From Flavobacteriales bacterium (GTDB lineage Bacteria > Bacteroidota > Bacteroidia > Flavobacteriales > Flavobacteriaceae), in the NCBI GenBank assembly GCA_027039975.1, contig JALWFE010000053.1:1-41414 (forward strand): a stretch of 41,414 nucleotides of DNA. The letters are read 5' to 3'. Position numbers and translations under genes: made by a program. Below are positions 39,097 to 41,414 of this stretch, piece after piece (the stretch's first letter is position 1; each line of letters opens with the position of its first letter). The notes below the pieces were generated by a model. It did no database searches, had not been told where the DNA came from, and was given only the letters and a program-made list of their open reading frames with translations.

Positions 39097-41010
39097 TCAA
39101 TCTTTAAATCGTTCAAACAGTCGGCGGCTGAGGTGAAAAAATTCGGTTTCGGTCAGCATACCGACCAGTTTACCGTTTTGGACTACCGGCAGGCTGCCGA
39201 TTTTGTGTTCGTCCATAATTTTTATGGCATCGGAGAGTTTTTGGTCTGGTCTTATGGTGTAAGGGTCTTTGAGCATTAAGTCTTTGACTTTTAAATCCTT
39301 TAATCTTTTACCGACGGTTTGTTGTCTTAGGGTTTTTAAGATTGAACGCGCCGTTACCAAGCCAACAAATTGGCCTTTTTCGTCTTCAATAGGCACGTAA
39401 CGCAATTTGGCCCAATCCATCATATCGGCAACAAATTCTACGATATCATCCGGTTGTGCCGAAAGTACATCTGTTTTCATAACCTCTTCAACCAATAATT
39501 TTGCCGGATGCCAGTGTGGTAAATCTTTTAATTTGGGGATTTCCCATTTGTGAACCGGTAAATTTTCCTTTTGATTTTTGATCGTATGCAAGGTAATGGT
39601 ACTCAAAATTTCTTCTTTTGACGCCCTGTCTTTAAAATCATTATAAGTTTTTAACATCCAAGTACTGCCTGATGTTTCTTTATCCACACGTTCTCTGATG
39701 ACATTCAGATACCGGTCGATATCATCTTGGTGAATTTTACGAAGTTTCAATCCTTTTTCGGCAACAGGTAAAAATTCATTTAAAATCAAATCTTTTGCAT
39801 AATATTTTTTGTCATTAAACCAAGTAAATTGTTTGGTAAGTCCGCCCCGCGCAGCGGCATAAAAGTTAGATTTGGCTTGGTCGAAAGTGATGTGTTTGGT
39901 GACGTCATCGAGTTGGTTGGCATAACCTTCCATCAAGCCGAGCCACAAGGCGGCATTGGCCATTTCGTCTAAAATGCTGGGGCCGGAAGGGAACATTCTG
40001 GCTTCGATACGCAAGTGCGGTTTGCCATTGGCAGAAACCCCGTAAACCGGACGGTTCCAACGGTAAACGGTCGAGTTGTGGACGGTTAAAGCTTTTAATT
40101 TAGGCGTTTCACCTTTGTAAACTTTTCGCAAACTGTCTTCTTCAAAGTTGGCGCCCAATAAAACGCGGTATCTCAAAATATCTTCTTTGAAAATATCGGT
40201 AACGTCATTTTTGACCCAATCAGTACCGAAAGTTACCCGCGGATGGCGGTCACGTAAATGTTCATCGCTGACACGTGTGTCGATAGCTTGTTGAAACAAA
40301 GCGATACGGGTTTCGCGCCACAAACGTTTTCCGAATAATAAAGGTGAATTCACGGCACTGGACAAGACAGGTCCGGCTATGGCTTGGGCAATATTGTATC
40401 GTTTGGCAAATTCATGCTGGTCAACTTGCAAATGAACTTGAAATCCCGTATTGGCGGCTTCTATCATTCCGCTGTTAAGTTTAATGTTAAGCTCGTCAAT
40501 ACCGTGTATGTTGATTAAAAACTCTTCACCGCGCATCTTTCTTAGAGCATCCATCAATGCAAAATACCGCTCGATAGGTGTGATATTTTCGCGTTCCACA
40601 TCAAATTTACGTACAGTCGGCAGAATACCGGTCAGAATTATATCTGCATTATGTTTTTTAGCCGCTTTTTCTATTTTTTTCAAATCACGCTTAATTTCCT
40701 CTTCCATATTGGAAAGCGCTTTCCCTTTAAAATCCTGTGGTGTGACATTAGTCTCCAAATTAAATTTAGCCAATTCGGGACTTAAATTTTCCATCTTGCA
40801 AGTTTTTAAGATGTCCAAATTGATAGGATATGGTTTGACGTTTTCGTCCACCAAACAAAATTCTTGTTCGGCTCCTATTCTATAAACACCTTTTTCAAAC
40901 CAATTATCTTTGAGCATCAATTCAAAAGCTTGGACATCTTTAAGAAGGTTTTTGGTAAATTTTTTAATTTCCGCTTTGCTTGTTGCTAATTTAACATTAA
41001 AATCTCCCAT
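39097..41010 (-). CDS. Glutamate-cysteine ligase-family enzyme with two C-terminal CBS domains
   Basis: From ATG 41010 the protein has 637 residues. The GCS2-like part (about 1-430) has the metal/ATP motif YRIGAEQEFCLVDE (43-56), then the FQVHLQVDQHEFA, PHLRIEARMFPSGPS and later blocks of this family. Two CBS domains follow (about 504-560 and 572-630). Each can bind adenine nucleotides, so the ligase may be gated by AMP/ATP or similar. Product could be gamma-glutamylcysteine or another gamma-glutamyl compound, and no glutathione synthetase gene is adjacent. The 39 extra codons up to 41127 are Lys/Asn/Phe-rich and not family-like. No clear promoter was found. Confidence 0.88.
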   Translation of the reverse strand: MGDFNVKLATSKAEIKKFTKNLLKDVQAFELMLKDNWFEKGVYRIGAEQEFCLVDENVKPYPINLDILKTCKMENLSPELAKFNLETNVTPQDFKGKALSNMEEEIKRDLKKIEKAAKKHNADIILTGILPTVRKFDVERENITPIERYFALMDALRKMRGEEFLINIHGIDELNIKLNSGMIEAANTGFQVHLQVDQHEFAKRYNIAQAIAGPVLSSAVNSPLLFGKRLWRETRIALFQQAIDTRVSDEHLRDRHPRVTFGTDWVKNDVTDIFKEDILRYRVLLGANFEEDSLRKVYKGETPKLKALTVHNSTVYRWNRPVYGVSANGKPHLRIEARMFPSGPSILDEMANAALWLGLMEGYANQLDDVTKHITFDQAKSNFYAAARGGLTKQFTWFNDKKYYAKDLILNEFLPVAEKGLKLRKIHQDDIDRYLNVIRERVDKETSGSTWMLKTYNDFKDRASKEEILSTITLHTIKNQKENLPVHKWEIPKLKDLPHWHPAKLLVEEVMKTDVLSAQPDDIVEFVADMMDWAKLRYVPIEDEKGQFVGLVTARSILKTLRQQTVGKRLKDLKVKDLMLKDPYTIRPDQKLSDAIKIMDEHKIGSLPVVQNGKLVGMLTETEFFHLSRRLFERFKD

Positions 41011-41247
41011 AGAAATTTTGTTTATTAAACGAAAATAAGAATATTTTTTCAATAAAAGATTATTTTTATCGATATTTGATAGTATTTTTTTTGAAAAATT
41101 ATACATTTTTACAATAAATAAAAGCAATTTTTATAAAAAGTATTTCATAAGAACAAAAAAACTAAAAAAGCAACATACTCTCTGTAACATTACTTACTTA
41201 ATTTGTTAGGATTCACATAATCAGTTAATTATATTTTTTGCAAAAAC

Positions 41248-41279
41248 TTGACTTTCGGTCATAAAATGTTATATCTTTG
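41248..41279 (+). promoter_or_regulatory. Consensus promoter of the thioredoxin gene
   Basis: TTG (41248-41250), 21-base spacer, TATCTTTG (41272-41279): both elements match the Bacteroidota consensus, 24 bases before ATG 41304. The remaining spacer from 41011 shows nothing else. Confidence 0.7.
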
Positions 41280-41303
41280 CACCTCACAAAAAAAAATAAG
41301 ATT

Positions 41304-41414
41304 ATGCCAACAATTGAATTGACATTACAAAAATTTAAAGACGAAATTTTTGATTACGAAAACGAAAAAGAGTGGAAATACAAAGGAGATGTTCCTGCGA
41401 TTGTAGATTTTTGG
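41304..41414 (+). CDS. trxA: Thioredoxin, N-terminal part (cut by window end)
   Basis: The first 37 codons are present and read MPTIELTLQKFKDEIFDY, then KYKGDVPAIVDFW. The closing PAIVDFW is the beta strand that leads into the thioredoxin active site (normally WCGPC), which lies just outside the window. It should be a cytosolic thiol-disulfide reductase. The identification rests on this strand and the length before it. Confidence 0.82.
   Translation, partial: MPTIELTLQKFKDEIFDYENEKEWKYKGDVPAIVDFW

Overview
The window looks like chromosomal DNA of an AT-rich member of the Bacteroidota, most likely of the class Flavobacteriia. Three things support this. Many genes are preceded by the Bacteroidota -7 promoter box TAnnTTTG. 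One secreted protein ends in a type IX secretion (T9SS) sorting domain. Several gene neighbourhoods are flavobacterial: panC divergent from a short glycogen-synthase-like gene plus a DUF4270 lipoprotein, and HU next to a tiny basic ribosomal-type protein and an RNase G-family gene. No rRNA, tRNA or CRISPR array was seen.

From 1 to 31 kb the content is mostly housekeeping. In order: the edge of a minus-strand gene, a two-domain universal stress protein, a U32 tRNA-hydroxylation-type protein with rsmG, a small cytochrome c, the DUF4270/glgA-like pair divergent from panC, a LolD/MacB-type ABC ATPase, a DUF4143-type AAA ATPase, and exonuclease III. Then come a TetR-TolC-MFP-RND efflux operon (10.9-18.0 kb), PEP carboxykinase (convergent), a saccharopine dehydrogenase-family protein, the HU / 30-residue basic protein / RNase G group, and a 2038-residue alpha-2-macroglobulin lipoprotein. 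Next are a DUF6364/PIN toxin-antitoxin pair and a cytoplasmic GT2 glycosyltransferase. Spacers between 7.2 and 20 kb are filled with degenerate simple-sequence tracts and short dispersed hairpin repeats, some starting inside the stop codon of the preceding gene.

From 32.3 to 39.05 kb lies an accessory island. It carries an orphan DNA methyltransferase, a 794-residue T9SS-exported protein of higher G+C, and a REP-associated tyrosine transposase (RAYT), all on the minus strand. Three long imperfect inverted-repeat sites of similar design (TAACGGT head, TATACAnTG-GTT tail, 132-195 bp) separate the units. They resemble integron attC sites, although no integrase is in the window. Around and inside the RAYT gene sit five copies of a near-perfect 28-29 bp palindrome (arm GTAGAGACGCCCAA). 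One copy lies in frame inside the transposase coding sequence. A gene-free 0.9 kb block bounded by inverted GTTATGCCCC termini closes the island.

The right end holds a glutamate-cysteine ligase-family enzyme fused to two CBS domains and the start of a thioredoxin gene with a consensus promoter. The attC-like sites, the RAYT/REP family and the bounded gene-free block are the parts most worth following up.
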